NCBI GenBank assembly: GCA_905221605.1
Contig: CAJNDS010002739.1
Span: 179,600 to 243,599 of the forward strand
Source of the DNA: Symbiodinium natans
Taxonomy: Eukaryota; Sar; Dinophyceae; Suessiales; Symbiodiniaceae
Length of the DNA stretch: 64,000 nt
Direction of reading: 5' to 3'
The notes under the pieces were generated by a model. It had not been told where the DNA came from and searched no databases. It saw only the letters and a list, made by a program, of their open reading frames with translations. The translations under genes and the position numbers were made by a program. Below are positions 1 through 12,000 of this stretch, piece after piece; the first letter of the stretch is position 1; every line of letters begins with the position of its first letter.

Positions 1-1111
1 GGACCTGAAGCTCTGTGGTTCCGGAACCCTGAGGCGCAACGAGCAATCCATGAATATTTCTAATCGCCCAGGCTCTAGAGCTCCCAAAAAAAAAGTCTCC
101 TTGCAATTCTCAAGCATTTCAAGATGCCCAAAGGTGGCATCGGGGCTTTACGACATGCTGCAGGACCACGTTGGGGTTCGGACGCGTCTGTCTCGGCCCA
201 TTAAAGTTTCATTTCCTTCGCTTTGGAACCCCAGCTTCCTGGAGGACGGCCTGGAGGAGGTCCTGAGCTTCTGGTGGCGACTGGGCTTGAGGCTTCAGGC
301 TTGGTGTTTAGGCCGCTTAGGTTTAGGGGTTTGCAATTCAGGGCCAGGTCAGTTGTTAGCAACGCGCAAGCAAGCTAAATCCCAAGCTAGGCCCTGAGAA
401 CTCCCGACGGATGCTCGCTGCGGATGCTAGCTTGGGGATTTGGGGGCTGCTGGTCATGGGTTTGCAAACAGGAGTTGCACCTCGAAGACCCTCAGAACCC
501 ACAGGCCAGACCAAAGCCCTAAACCTTGCAAGTTCAACCCGTGAGCCGATCTGAGACATCCGGATAGAAACATTCGGAAGTGACCGAGCGGGCGTTCTGT
601 CGGGTCTTTGGATCAGCTAAGCAGTATGTGCAGCGGCTAGTATAGCGTGCAGTGCAGCGCTATGCTGCGGAAAGCCAAACCATGCAGTGACCATGGCGCA
701 GAAAACTGAGGCCACACAAAAAGTGAAAGTACAAAGATGTGAGATGCGTGTGCCGAGATCTTAGTTTCACCGCTGCATCCCATCACGCCCGGCTTCGCCG
801 AAGTTATTTTATTAGCTGGAACTGCATGGGCGCCTCGCCCTTCCTCCCACTAGCCTGCGCCGGCTGACAGGATGTTGTATGTCTAGTCAAGACGGGTCCA
901 AAGTCACCCGTTGCACGGGTCCTCGCCCGGCCGCAGGGCAATGTCCTTGCTTCCATTGAATCGGTTACCACTCACGAGAAAAGTACCTCAATCAGGCGAG
1001 GTGCCCATCAATGTGGTGAATGGAAGAGCCCGGGCTCCCAAACTCTACAAATCTTTCCAAGCCTTCTAGGAAGTAGCTGCCAGGCCCAAAGCCCAAGCCC
1101 AAATAGGCCAA
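1..1111. other. no gene recognised
   Basis: I see no recognisable protein motif, RNA gene or repeat array here. Short open frames on both strands show no family signature and no convincing exon with flanking splice sites. Confidence 0.4.
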
Positions 1112-1400
1112 ACTGCTGAATCGGTGCGCGCCTGGAGGAAAGAAGGTCATCGTTCGACATCTTCATGGCCTGGGTCTCGAAAGTTTTGGGCGAGGTGGTG
1201 TGGTGAGCTTGCTTTTGGACGGACCAAGTCAAACCCTGAAAGAACGGCCATACTTGAGCATGCCCTCAATCATTGTCGTGGTTTGCCGAACCTCGCAGGG
1301 AAAATTCGAGGACACATGGTGTGTGGCGATTGGTAGGGCCTCGGGCGCTGCAGAGGTCTATGACGTGACGGTCCCACGCGTCGTTGCATCCTAGTGCTGA
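1112..1400 (+). repeat. dispersed repeat, copy 1
   Basis: This copy aligns with 2853-3090 in the same orientation. Both begin with ACTGCT(G/A)AATCGGTGCGC and end with GCATCCT(A/G)GTGCTGA. Blocks such as GAACGGCCA and TGGCGATTG are shared in between. Copy 1 is about 50 bases longer because of internal indels. It encodes no recognisable protein. The class is unknown: a short retroposon (SINE) or a decayed segmental duplication are both possible. No clear tRNA-type A and B boxes or A-rich tail were seen. Confidence 0.75.
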
Positions 1401-1734
1401 GGAAGCACACAAGGCCTACAGGTTTAAAGCTTTCAACCTCAAACTATCTAAGCCCCGAAAAAACTTACCAGTGCTCTGAAACTTAAGACCGCCCCCAAAA
1501 AACCTGGCAGATGGAGGGGCAGAGTTTGGAGCTGCTCCAGAAATCGGGGAGTAAAAGGGTTCGGTTTAGGGGTTCAGGGTTTTGGGGTTGAGGGAAAAGG
1601 AGGTTGAAGGGCTTGGGGCTGAGAACACACTGAAAAGGGACTGAAGCGTTTAACCCATCCCCAGCTCTCAAGGTTGCAATCGTTGGGCTTGCCGGGGTCC
1701 GTCGTTCAGACAACTGACCAGATGGTTTAGGGAT

Positions 1735-1778
1735 GTTTAGGGTTTAGGGTTTAGGGTTTAGGGTTTAGGGTTTAGGGC
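1735..1778 (+). repeat. TTTAGGG telomere-like block
   Basis: About six perfect or near-perfect TTTAGGG units occur internally, preceded by 200 bases of degenerate G-rich variants (from about 1555). The motif is the plant and dinoflagellate type telomere unit, here at an interstitial site. Confidence 0.9.
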
Positions 1779-2852
1779 TACGAAGGCCAGCTTTGTAGCA
1801 GGCTTGGGCATCATGCAGCTTAGAAGCCACCATGGGCTCGTGGGTTTGCAGGCGTCTCCGGCTTCTTGCTTCGTTCGAGCTCGTTTCCCTTCCGCTCTGA
1901 AAACTCATCCATCCCCCTGCCAAGAAAGACAGTGAACCTAGCTGTTTTCCTGAATGATACAGATAGAGTATCAGCCCAATAGTAGTTTGGTTTTTGCTTT
2001 CAAGGCCCGCAGAATTCCCTAACAAGACCCTAAACAACAACAAACCTAACCCCTAAAGATCCCTAAGGCCCGATATAAGCGGAGCCTTGCAGTTCTGAAT
2101 TGGCAGGAACGGGCGCTGGCACGGCACAAGGAACAGTAGAAGCCTTACACTGAGTGGCCTGGGTGGTTTGGGACAACCGGCTTCAGGATTTGGGGGGTTT
2201 GGGGTTGAAGGTTTAGGGTTTAAGGTCATCAGGGCCTCGTGAACTTGAACCCCTGCAGGGATCCCATACAAAAAAGATCCACAAATGCGGAACAATGGCC
2301 ATTTGTTCAAGGGCCACAGCTTACTTTAATTTCGGGGGCCACTGGCATTTTTTGGGCTTGGGGCGTAGAGGCTTGTTTCCGGATGTCAGGAGTTCGCACA
2401 ACATTGCAGTGCATGGCCTTAGCTTGCAGTCACGATTACTCTGGTCACTGGCGGAGTCCCTAGCCCGAAATAAGGAGTGGAAACTCGCAGCAACGGGTTC
2501 GCATTTTGGTGAAACCCTGCTATAGTGTGACCTCAAGGCTCAAGGCGGAGCATAGAAAGGGTAGTTGTGTCATGAGCCTGAGTGTCTTCAAAACCCAAAG
2601 GAGCTGATCGAGTGCTTTGTCATTTCAGATATTTGTCGAATGGTGTCGTGTGGTTCGTCAATTGGCTTTGTGTGGCCGTAGCACATGCTCTCACAGCTCT
2701 CGGTTGCAGGCTCGGTAGGCAAGAAACCGTAGTGGACACTGTCAAGCGACATCAGCTTGAAGCAACAAGTGGGCCGTTCTCTAGAATTTCCGGCGCAGTA
2801 CCCTCATATAAAAACGACGGACGGATCAGCGTAGGGGAGCCCCCCAAGGCGA

Positions 2853-3090
2853 TACTGCTAAATCGGTGCGCACCTGGAGGAAGGAAGGTCATCGTTGGAC
2901 ATTCTCATGGCCTGGGCCTCGGGTTTTTGGGCGAGGTGGTGAAATGTGGTGAACTTACACCCTGAAGAACGGCCAGACTTGAACATGCGAGGAGTACGAG
3001 GGCGCATGGTGTATGGCGATTGCTAGGGCCTCGGGTGCTGCAGAGGCCTATGCCGTCACGGTTCCCCTCGTCGCGGCATCCTGGTGCTGA
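2853..3090 (+). repeat. dispersed repeat, copy 2
   Basis: This is the second copy of the element at 1112-1400, in direct orientation about 1.45 kb downstream and differing by point changes and indels. The similarity stops at the same two boundaries in both copies, so it is a unit and not a chance match. Confidence 0.75.
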
Positions 3091-4150
3091 TCAACTGGAA
3101 GTCGATGCAGGTCCCCCTCGAAGCCTGTTGTTGCAGCGTAATTCTTGAGTTTGATCTCCTTCGCTGCCACTGCAATGCCGCCATCCAGCCCTGTCCTGTT
3201 TCCAGGTCCATCACGGGAGCTCTACACACTTTCGACAAGGTGCCCTGTTCTGTCTGGCTCCCTGAACAGTCTACTGTATACAAGCGTTGGTGTGCGATAG
3301 CTCGTGCAAGCTTAGTGGCGTGGAACATGACATCATTCTGCAGGCAAAAGCCACTAGTGACTGATCAATTCGGAAGAGGTTGAGTAGATTCTTGCAGTTG
3401 GCGTGCTGATGGTGCTCAGTCATTCAAAATGGCCGCGACTCTTCGAGTTTTGCATTGATTGCGCACAGCAAAGTCCCTGCAAATTGTTGACACAAGTTTG
3501 GTTTACCTGCCAGCAAGTAGGACACGGAGGCATGGGCTTGGGGAGTTGTGGACATACCAACCTGTGCCGAAAACGCCGTCCTTTGGCCCTGGCTCAGCGT
3601 TCGCAAACTTGCCCAAGAGTGCCGTCTTGGACGTGCAAAGTTGCACAGGCAGGGCCTGGAGCTGTGGTTTGTGTTTTTCCTTCTGTTGAAGTTGAGCTGT
3701 TTCATGTTCTGAGCTTTTGAGTCTTGTTGTTGCTTCCCAGGTCTGCTAGGAGGGCGGACCATGACTGGTCGACGCAGCTGCTTGGCTTTGCAGAATTCTA
3801 AACGCTTAATTGAGCTGCGCAACGCTCTGTTGGCATCGCAGTTGGTTGCCCCACAGCATCTTCAATCTACGTGCAGTTACCACCACCGCGGTTGCCGCCG
3901 CCGCTGCCACGACAACTCTGGCAGCAAGCGTGGGTTGGGAGGCGACAAACCTTGCACATGACGTTCATGGTGTGAACATGCTACAATGGTTTACAATGGT
4001 ATCTTCAACTGCAGTTGTATTAGGGTGTTGGAAAGCAGAGCATCCCTCAAAGTTGAGAGGCTTTCATTTCTCCTTCATCAGTCGAGAAGCATGCGGGCAC
4101 ATCCTTGCGAAGGAGGTGCAATCCAAAGGTTCTACATTTTGAACCTCATG
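3091..4150. other. no gene recognised
   Basis: Both strands contain open frames of 60-130 codons with no family motif. A GC-rich stretch around 3880-3930 encodes an alanine/threonine run on the + strand but has no other support. Confidence 0.35.
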
Positions 4151-4154
4151 GTTT

Positions 4155-4463
4155 TGCTTTTCTCACCCTCTCACTCTCGCACTCTCGCACTCTCGCACTC
4201 TCTCACTCTCTCACTCTCTCACTCTCTCACTCTCTCACTCTTTCACTCTCTCACTCTCTCACTCTCTCACTCTCTCACTCTCTCACTCTCTCACTCTCTC
4301 ACTCTCTCACTCTCTCACTCTCTCACTCTCTCACTCTCTCACTCTCTCACTCTCTCACTCTCTCACTCTCTCACTCTCTCACTCTACTCTCTCACTCTCT
4401 CACTCTCTCACTCTCTGACTCGCTCACTCTCTCACTCTCTCACTCTCTCTCTCTCGCTCGCTC
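4155..4463 (+). repeat. CT-rich microsatellite (ACTCTCTC)n
   Basis: A nearly pure pyrimidine-rich tandem array of ACTCTCTC units with occasional TTTCACTC or GCACTC variants, ending in a CTCG run. All reading frames stay open through it and give artificial Ser/Leu/His/Thr proteins. It is non-coding. Confidence 0.97.
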
Positions 4464-4539
4464 GCTGATGTGCGCTTTGCATCTTGATTTGCCTGTGCGT
4501 ATCCTGCTTTGCTGTGGACTGGAGGTCGGTTGACAGCCC

Positions 4540-4990
4540 GACCAGTAACTCTGGCTGGGACCTGGGAGCAGTTCATGCAACACATGATGCAAAGCATGAC
4601 AAAGTCCAACTTCTTGAGGGCGACGGTGCAGTCTTGTGTAAAGGGCTCGCTCGAAGCCGTCAGAGCCCGAGGCCAGACGCTGGCAGCCCTGGGTGTTTGT
4701 GCCACAGCCGCAGCAGCGTGGCCCTGAGAGCACCGGAGATCCAGAAGTCGCTGCGCATCCTTCTGCTCCTGGCGGTATCTGATCTCACCTGACACCTAAC
4801 ACTTCCCGATCTTTGTCCCGAACCTTTTTAGACATGTGCCGGTTCAGGCACTCACCACGTCGCAGCGAGGGCGAGCTGCCCGACAGGCAGAGCAAGTGGG
4901 GGCTGCCAACCATCGAAAGCCTGTACCGGCAGTGCGAATCTCTGTCCACAACTGTTGCACTGGAGGCAGTAGTTTCTTCCTCAAAGAGTG
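4540..4990 (+). CDS. possible upstream exons of the light-harvesting gene
   Basis: Two or three stretches look coding on the + strand but match no family I know. At 4549-4725 there is a helical stretch with NFLRATVQSCVKGSLEAV. At 4738-4780 a short hydrophobic piece, SLRILLLLAV, could be the core of a signal sequence. At about 4884-4975 there is a segment with LPTIESLYRQCESL. They lie just upstream of the first clear LHC exon, where a plastid-targeting presequence would be expected. The opposite strand also has an open frame here, so strand and membership are uncertain. Confidence 0.3.
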
Positions 4991-5161
4991 AAGAGAAGCC
5001 AGTCCGAGCCCTAAAACGGTTCCCGTCGGCCAGAGCTTTGCAATAGAAACTCTGTTGCCCCGAGGCGATGTCGCGGGCGTTGCCATTCGTGCCGGTGCCC
5101 GCACATTTGAGGACCGCTCCGCGGGCACTTGAGCCCCATGTACCTTTCAACTTCTTTCCAG

Positions 5162-7001
5162 GCCTGCTCGCAGAGCTCCTGCGCCAGGAACATCCCCACC
5201 AACCCGAGCCTTGTTGGCGACTTGGGTTTCGACCCGCTCGGGTGGCAGCCCTACTTGTAGCAATCGGGCACCAGGGGCCCCCTAAGAGGAATAAGTTAAA
5301 TGACAGGAAAACGGACCCTCCAGCTGACTCATGATGGTCCATGCCATGCCTGAGATATGTGAGGTTCGGTGCAGATGAGTACATCAACGAGGCTTCGTGC
5401 GTCCCTTCACTGTCCCTTCGATTGGCTCTGCCTCGTGTCAGGAAACCCCCCTGATTGCAGAAGGGATCAAGCCAGCCCATGGTCTTTTTGCTGGTGACAC
5501 CAGCCGTGTGTCTTCCTCCTCTCGCTGGACGGCTGCTTTCTTCTCCTTAGCCATTCTTCCTTGACATTCCATCGCGCTGTCGTGATTGACGGGCATCGGT
5601 TGTTTCTGCTGCTCCTCAAGCATCCACCAATCGATGTTTGGCTTTTGCCGTTCTCACAGGCAGGAAAATGAGTGCCTCCTGCGCACCTCCAGAAGCTGTG
5701 AGCCTTCCTCTCCAAGACATCACTTCCACAGTACCTACTGCACCGAAGCCCTCTCACCACCTTCCACCCGCCCAGCAGAGATCGTTAACCTTGCGTGGAT
5801 GCTGTCTTCCAACCTCTTTTCTCGCCTCATGCTCCCTCTTCCCGTGGGCACAGCGAGAGACATCCCCGCTTCAGGCGCATGTCAGCGAGCACTTTTCCAG
5901 CTTTTTATCTTTCTGCTGTGATGCAACCTCTGAGTTTCCTCGGATCCTCAGCCATTTCTCGCAATTTCTCGCATGCATCCGCTCTGTGAAGTTCGTGTAT
6001 CAACAGCTATGAGCAGTTCCGAGTTTCCCATCATGGGCTGCAGGTGCTCGAGAACTTCGGTGTGGAGTTTGATGCGATGCGATGGTACCGAGAGGCCGGT
6101 TCTTGTGGTGCGCCCACTGCGCGTTGTTCGGCATCGCCCGCACCAGGCCGAGCTCATGCACGGACGCGTGGCGATGCTGGCCGTCTTCAAGGCCCGGAAG
6201 CACGCTGGAAGCACGTCACGTCGAGTGCATCTCCCAACATTCTGCTCGGCGGCTAGCTGCAGCTATCTGCAAGGTCATCGTCGACTCCTCATTCCCAGGC
6301 CACAGATTGCAGTCGGCTCCACGACATTCGGAATCTTCATCAAGCAGTTGTGCTGCCATGTCAGGAGTTATGCCATCGGAGCAAGCGGCCTCTGATTCCA
6401 CATGGGAGCTTGTTCAGATGATGGCGCTCCTGGAGGCCGTTTGTAACCCAAAACCTCGAAGCTTCTGATGCGATGATCAACGCTCGACATAGCAGGCTTT
6501 CCGAGGATACCGTCTCTTCGTCAACCAGGACGGCGCCATCTTGCCCTTTCAAGGTGCCTAAGGTGTGTCCTACGCTATCCTCATAACTCCCCCTGAAGGC
6601 CCCTCTGAGAACCTCCCTTATGAACATGGTTCGTCATAAATGCAAGTATCATAAAGGTATCATGAATGTCATGAATATCATGAAAATCCTGACTATCATT
6701 AATTTCATTGATATCATCCATTGTCATTAGTATCATCAATATCATGAATGTCATTATTGTCGTTAATATCTTATCAATGTGTTCATTATCATGAACATGT
6801 TTAATATCATGAATATTCAGGAGTAGTATTTTGCATCCCATACCATTCATATTTCATATTATCCAAAACCCCGAATTCCCCTGAGGATGCCATCGCCGGC
6901 GACCTGGGCCTCGGTGCCGGTCCCATGACGAATGGCTGGAAGGCGCCGTATATGTATGTATATATAGATGTATATGCACATGTAAATAAGTACATAAATA
7001 G

Positions 7002-7032
<31 letters not shown>

Positions 7033-7510
7033 TGTATGTATGTATGTATGTATGTATGTATGTATGTATGTATGTATGTATGTATGTATAAAAATGTATA
7101 AAGATATACGTGTGTGTATATAGAGCCCAGGTTGATGGGCAACCGTAGATTGCATTGCACTAGGAGAAACACATATGTTTGTACAGTTTATACATAAACA
7201 CAATCTGCCTTTACGTATTTTCATACAACATGCTTTTGTTGCTTCTGCCAGATGAGCTGGGACATGACCGTCCAAGAGCTGGCGGAGAAGCAGTACAAGG
7301 AAGTGTGGTTGGCCATGGGGAGTGCCAGAGACATCTCACACCAGATCACCAGGTTTCGGCGTGTTGAGTCCTTCTTGAGCTTGTGTGGGCATGCGATGTG
7401 CGGGCCAGGAGTTGCAGAACGGTCGCCTGGCGATGCTGGCATTCGCAGGCGTCGCTGCCCTTGTCATGTCAGGTCTGCGATTTCAAACTGAGAAACACCG
7501 GTTATGCTAA
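5162..7510 (+). CDS. light-harvesting chlorophyll a/b/c-binding (LHC/FCP-like) protein
   Basis: This is an antenna protein that binds chlorophyll and carotenoid in the plastid thylakoid. Exons read by eye are 5162-5245, 6044-6094, 6147 to about 6188, 6365 to about 6440, 7252-7299 and 7409-7510 (stop TAA). The first carries VGDLGFDPLGW, the stromal lead-in to helix 1 (family form GDxGFDPLG). The second and third join as MRWYRE + AELMHGRVAML, the helix 1 pigment-binding motif. The fourth holds a probable helix 2 with WELVQMMALLEAV. The last two join as QYK + ELQNGRLAMLAF, the helix 3 motif, followed by a short hydrophobic tail. The 6094 donor is GC and the 7299 donor is GA; acceptors are AG|G. 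Start codon and transit peptide were not placed with confidence; the edges of the 6147 and 6365 exons are approximate. Confidence 0.9.
7003..7087 (+). repeat. (TATG)n microsatellite
   Basis: About 20 tandem TATG units inside an intron of the light-harvesting gene. A looser ATCATGAAT-type array sits upstream at about 6650-6800. Neither is coding. Confidence 0.95.
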
Positions 7511-9020
7511 AGAACCAATACATCGAAAAAGCCACCCACTGAAGCGTCACAAAATCCGGTGAGACAGCACGCTAAAGTGCCCACCTTCGCCCAGCCGCGC
7601 CAAGCGCGAGCAGCGAGCCATACTGAAGCTGCAAACAAAAGTCAAGTCGTATTTAAGTTTATGTGTGAAGACCAGACCCCAGCAACAAGTCTCCGAAGTC
7701 AGAATACGACACAGCCCTGCACGATACGACGTGCAAGCAGGCGGCTGCATGCGACCTCGAGACTTCAGAAGCACGGCCTCCCCCATTCCTAGCCCTGACA
7801 ACTGGATTTCCGGAAGATGCGCTCCGACCAGGAACCAGGATGCCCTAACTTAAAGCAATCTTAAAGCATGCAGCAACCAAAGCACACTGAGTCATGGCAA
7901 GGGCCCTTTATGTCTGTCTTCGTCTGGATGATGATCTGGTCGCATCTGTGTAGACACGAGGTCTGGATAGACATCGAGTGCGGCGTGCATGCGTGTGGCA
8001 TCGTCCACGGCGCGACGTTAAACTACGAACCACCAGATTTTTTCGCAGGGGGGCATGAGTTCCCAGGTGACGCCGTCCCCTCGAAGAAGAGACCAACCGC
8101 CTTTCCTGGTATGAGTGCCTTCTGGAAGGAAGCTCTTAGGAACAATCATCGAGAAGCGAATCACAAGACAGTTATTGAACGAATCATCACAGGAAGAGTA
8201 CGATTCCCCGGATGCGAGTCGGCTGCATTCCACAGAGAAGCCATGTGCAGGTTTGACCCTCTCACTTTCGAGTGAGCCCGTGTGCAGAATCCCCCGTCAG
8301 GCCTCGGGATGAGCCGTATCCCTGGGCACACGCTGAGTCAGTGAGTTCTGATCGAAAAACTAAGCAACACTGAATGCGCAGTCTACAATAGAGATGTGTG
8401 CTTCAGAACCTTAGTCGGTCCGAGACATCTGGGATTCGACAAGGCCGCGTTAACCTTTGAGCGGACAATCCCCCCCACAAGCGTGCGCACCGGTGGTATC
8501 CAGCGGTTCTCGCACAAGATGCAGGACGTCGTGTCGTGGCGTCGACATGGCACGAGGTTAGCGAAGCGTCCTTGCGCAATCAAGCCTCGCCGGCCGGAAG
8601 GCACGACGTACTTCGCCATTCGGCGTGCTTGTGAACTAAAAAGTGCTCGCGAGTGTCCACTAGGTCGCCCACTGGTGAACTGTCAACATGACCCAGTTTA
8701 GGTCTGCAATGGAATGTCATGCAGGACTCCCGAACAATTCCGACATTGGAAACTTGAGCCTATCGCAGGAATGATCACGCAGTACCTGGTCACTGGCCGT
8801 CCCGTGGGCTTCGCAGACGATTCACAGCCGTTTCAGTTCATTGAAGGGTCAGGGCCTCAGCAGCGGGGTCTAAGTGACAACGGGAAGGTGCGAACGTAGT
8901 ATGTCAAACAAGTGCGGATGCAAGCGAGGGGCATTTATGACCAGCTTGGCGATCTCTCCTTTGCAGCGTTTGATGTCGTTCGCTTGCTGCATCCGCATTT
9001 GCAAATTCCTGCTCGCTGTG
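7511..9020. other. intergenic or intronic, nothing firm
   Basis: This follows the stop of the light-harvesting gene. Open frames of 60-135 codons occur on both strands (for example 7868-8275), but none shows a recognisable motif or a consistent exon pattern. Confidence 0.35.
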
Positions 9021-9023
9021 CAG

Positions 9024-12000
9024 GGTGGAACAGGTGGTCAGGGCCAACGACCTGGCCTTGACTGGCCATGTCCCCATGGAAGGTTTTCTGCTGGTGCTCA
9101 GCTTGCGCTTGATGCATGACCTCAGCTGTCGTCACCTGATAGGTCCTGATAACTTAGCAGCCTTGCAAGCACCCGAGCCCGAGCTCTGTGCCCAGCCTGT
9201 TGAATCCCCAGTTGCCGGCTCCGTGATGGCCCTCGATGGGATTCGGCGCATCTCTATGCCGGACACGGCTTGTGTGTGTGTGTGTGTGTTCTCATTGTCT
9301 CATCGAGATCTATCGAGAGCGACAAGAAGGTTCGCAACCTCCTCCTGCTTAGACCCCGATCTGCATTTTCGCGCTGTGAGGATCAATCCATTGCTGGAAA
9401 GGTGGCGCCCTGAGTAGCTGAGCACCGCCAGGCCAAACCGGCAGGTCCAGGCTACCAGTACCTGAAGTGAACTCTCCTGCTCTGGATTGTGCTACAAAAG
9501 CGGGGTCGAGGTTCCAGGGCAGGCGGTAAGATAGTTCATTCAAAGTCTCGCATGACTACTGCATGCTGTTATGAATTATGAAGCACTCCCTGCTGTAGAT
9601 ACCTTTTTGGAAAACCTCACTCGTCATGAGCACGACTACTCGCCGCATGTACCCTTCGCCCGTTCTTTCCGCGCGCTTTCCGACGTGGCCGAGGCTCTGA
9701 ACATCGCCAAGCTCAGTGTCGGCGTCCAGGCCTAGAGCACCGGGTTCTGAACTTCCATCGGCGCCTTGCAAAGGTGTCGCCATGGTACTCCTGGTCTCAT
9801 CTCGAGCGATGCAGCCGAGCAGATGATGTGATGAGACCATGGATGAAACACGTCTGCGCGCCGTGTGCTGGTTCAAGGTGTAGTTTCTTGTTTCTAATTT
9901 GTGGAATTGGCTAACGGCGCAGACACTTCACAGTGCCCTCTGCGATATGTAGCGAGAAGTCAGCAGGCGCAGCACGTGCATCTGAAAGCTTCTCGACCCT
10001 GCCGCATGATCTGGCCACAGCGAACACAAACACACAAACAAACACCACGCTGTGACTGCCGAGATGAAGCGGTAGGATTATGGCCCATGGAGGGCCATGG
10101 TGGAACGCCCGGCGACATCTTGGGCAGTGAAGGCTGTCCAGGGCAGAAGCTAGCTCCATACTACTCCCTCTTCCTCTGTTTGTTGCAGAGAACTATGGGC
10201 AGAGTCTTACCAGGAAATTTGCTTCTGCAGATGCATGAATCAGAAGCTCTAGATGGTTCGAGCAAAGTTCGCGAGGCGGGCCACTGGACTCGCTACCCTC
10301 TGTGCAAAGCGGCAAGGGCGACGATGGCGAACCACAGCGTTCACAGACGGAGCTCTAGCTTGGATCTAGCTGGATTGTTCTCAGGCAGCTGCACGCAGGT
10401 GTTCATGAGTGTGCTTTCCGAGGAGGACCGCGCGGGCTCCAAAGCCTCCAGAAGCGACATCGGAGCAACCCGACAGAGGCAGCGCCCCTCCGAGAACCCA
10501 GCAGAATCCATCATCCCAGAACATAAAGCACCCAGTGCAAGCACTTCCTGACTTCCTGAGTGATATGTGCATGATTTCAGGGTCTCCTCGGTGTCAACGC
10601 CGACTTCCGGGGTAGCGCCGGCCACTGCAGCTGCACCGGCTGTGCGGGCGGCACCGACTTCGCCGGCCTCGCCGGCCGCGCTGACTTCGTCGACCCCGCC
10701 AACCTCGCCAGCAGCGCCAGCTTCGCCGAGCCTGGCGAGCGCAGGGCGAAAACCGCCGCCGGCCCGCCCGTTTTTTTTTTTTTTCTTTTCTGTGAATGCT
10801 TGAGGGCTGCGACTTTGGCTTTCGGAATGTGAGATGTTGCGGGGCCATGTTGCTGGCTTGGTGGATCTTGGTGGTTACGTAGAGTGAGGTTTTGGTGCAG
10901 CATGCAGATGCATGCAGGATATGCAGGCCTGCCAGCCTTAGCAGGGATGCGAGAGTGTCGGGAGGACCGAGCCTTTCTGTCGACCACAATGGCTTGGGGA
11001 GCCTCGGCAGATCCTCTAGTCATGTTTGAGGGTTTTAGATGAAAGGGAGTAGGTTCTCACAACAGAGTTCGCGGTACCATGCCGTAACACAGAGCGACGT
11101 GTGACATGTGTGACCCGTCAGGGAACTCGAAATCCCAAGCTGGCAACAAGTGGAGCTCCACAGCGGGCTTCAAGGATTCCCTGACTGGACGGGAAGTGAC
11201 GCGAGTTTCTCGGCTGCGTTTCTACATGCTGAGTTGAGTCAAGCTTGCCCTTGCGCAAGTCTGTTGTAGCTTGAGGCACAGGCCATGGCCGAGATTGCCA
11301 AGCTGCAGAAGGAGCGCCCCGGCCACATCGGGCGTCGGCCACGATGTGCATTGAAGCGGAGAACCGACTAGTAAACCCTGTAAACCCTGTAAACTGCTTG
11401 AAGCCACAGATCATCACAGACCTTGGCGGTCGGGTCCAATGTCTGGGATTCTTCAGGTCGGCGATGCGGATCCTCCACAGTTTGGAAGGCTGTATTCCTG
11501 GCTTAGACAGCTTCGCCCGCATGGCGCTCCTCGAGAAGCGTCTTGGTGTGGCCATTTGTGCAGAGTAAGCGCCGGAAAAACTTGTAGTACATAGATGAAG
11601 TGCAAAGAGAATTACAAGAGTCGGAAAGTCGCAATTCCAAGGTTGGACCTGGAACTCGACACGTCGCGGCAGATGCTCCAGCAGAAGACGAGGGAGCTGC
11701 TGGGCAGCGATCTCGCCGAACTGCGAATACAGAAGACGGAGAGGAAGGTGCCCCGCTTTCGCGTGACTTTCTGCCATTTTCTTCGGCTCTACATCAGTGA
11801 GCATAGCTTCTAGCTAAGCATCGTGCAAAGCAGAGATGTTGAATTTGGGTCATTTTCAGCGTTGCAACACTGCAAGAAATCCAATGTCCACAGCGACGCA
11901 CGGCTTCAACAAACAGAAGCACAAGACCCTGAACCCAGTGCAGATTTTTGGCCTTCGTCTGGCTCTTCGGAGGCCTTGATTGACAGGGTCGACCGCCTCA

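Noticed and set aside
4785-5480. 231-codon minus-strand open frame, the second longest in the window
   Set aside because: It overlaps the + strand LHC exon with VGDLGFDPLGW, shows no family motif, and all recognised genes are on +. GC-rich sequence keeps the frame open by chance.
6650-6830. ATCATGAAT array considered as a CRISPR-like or regulatory repeat
   Set aside because: Units are irregular, adjacent and lack unique spacers; it is a decayed microsatellite in an intron.
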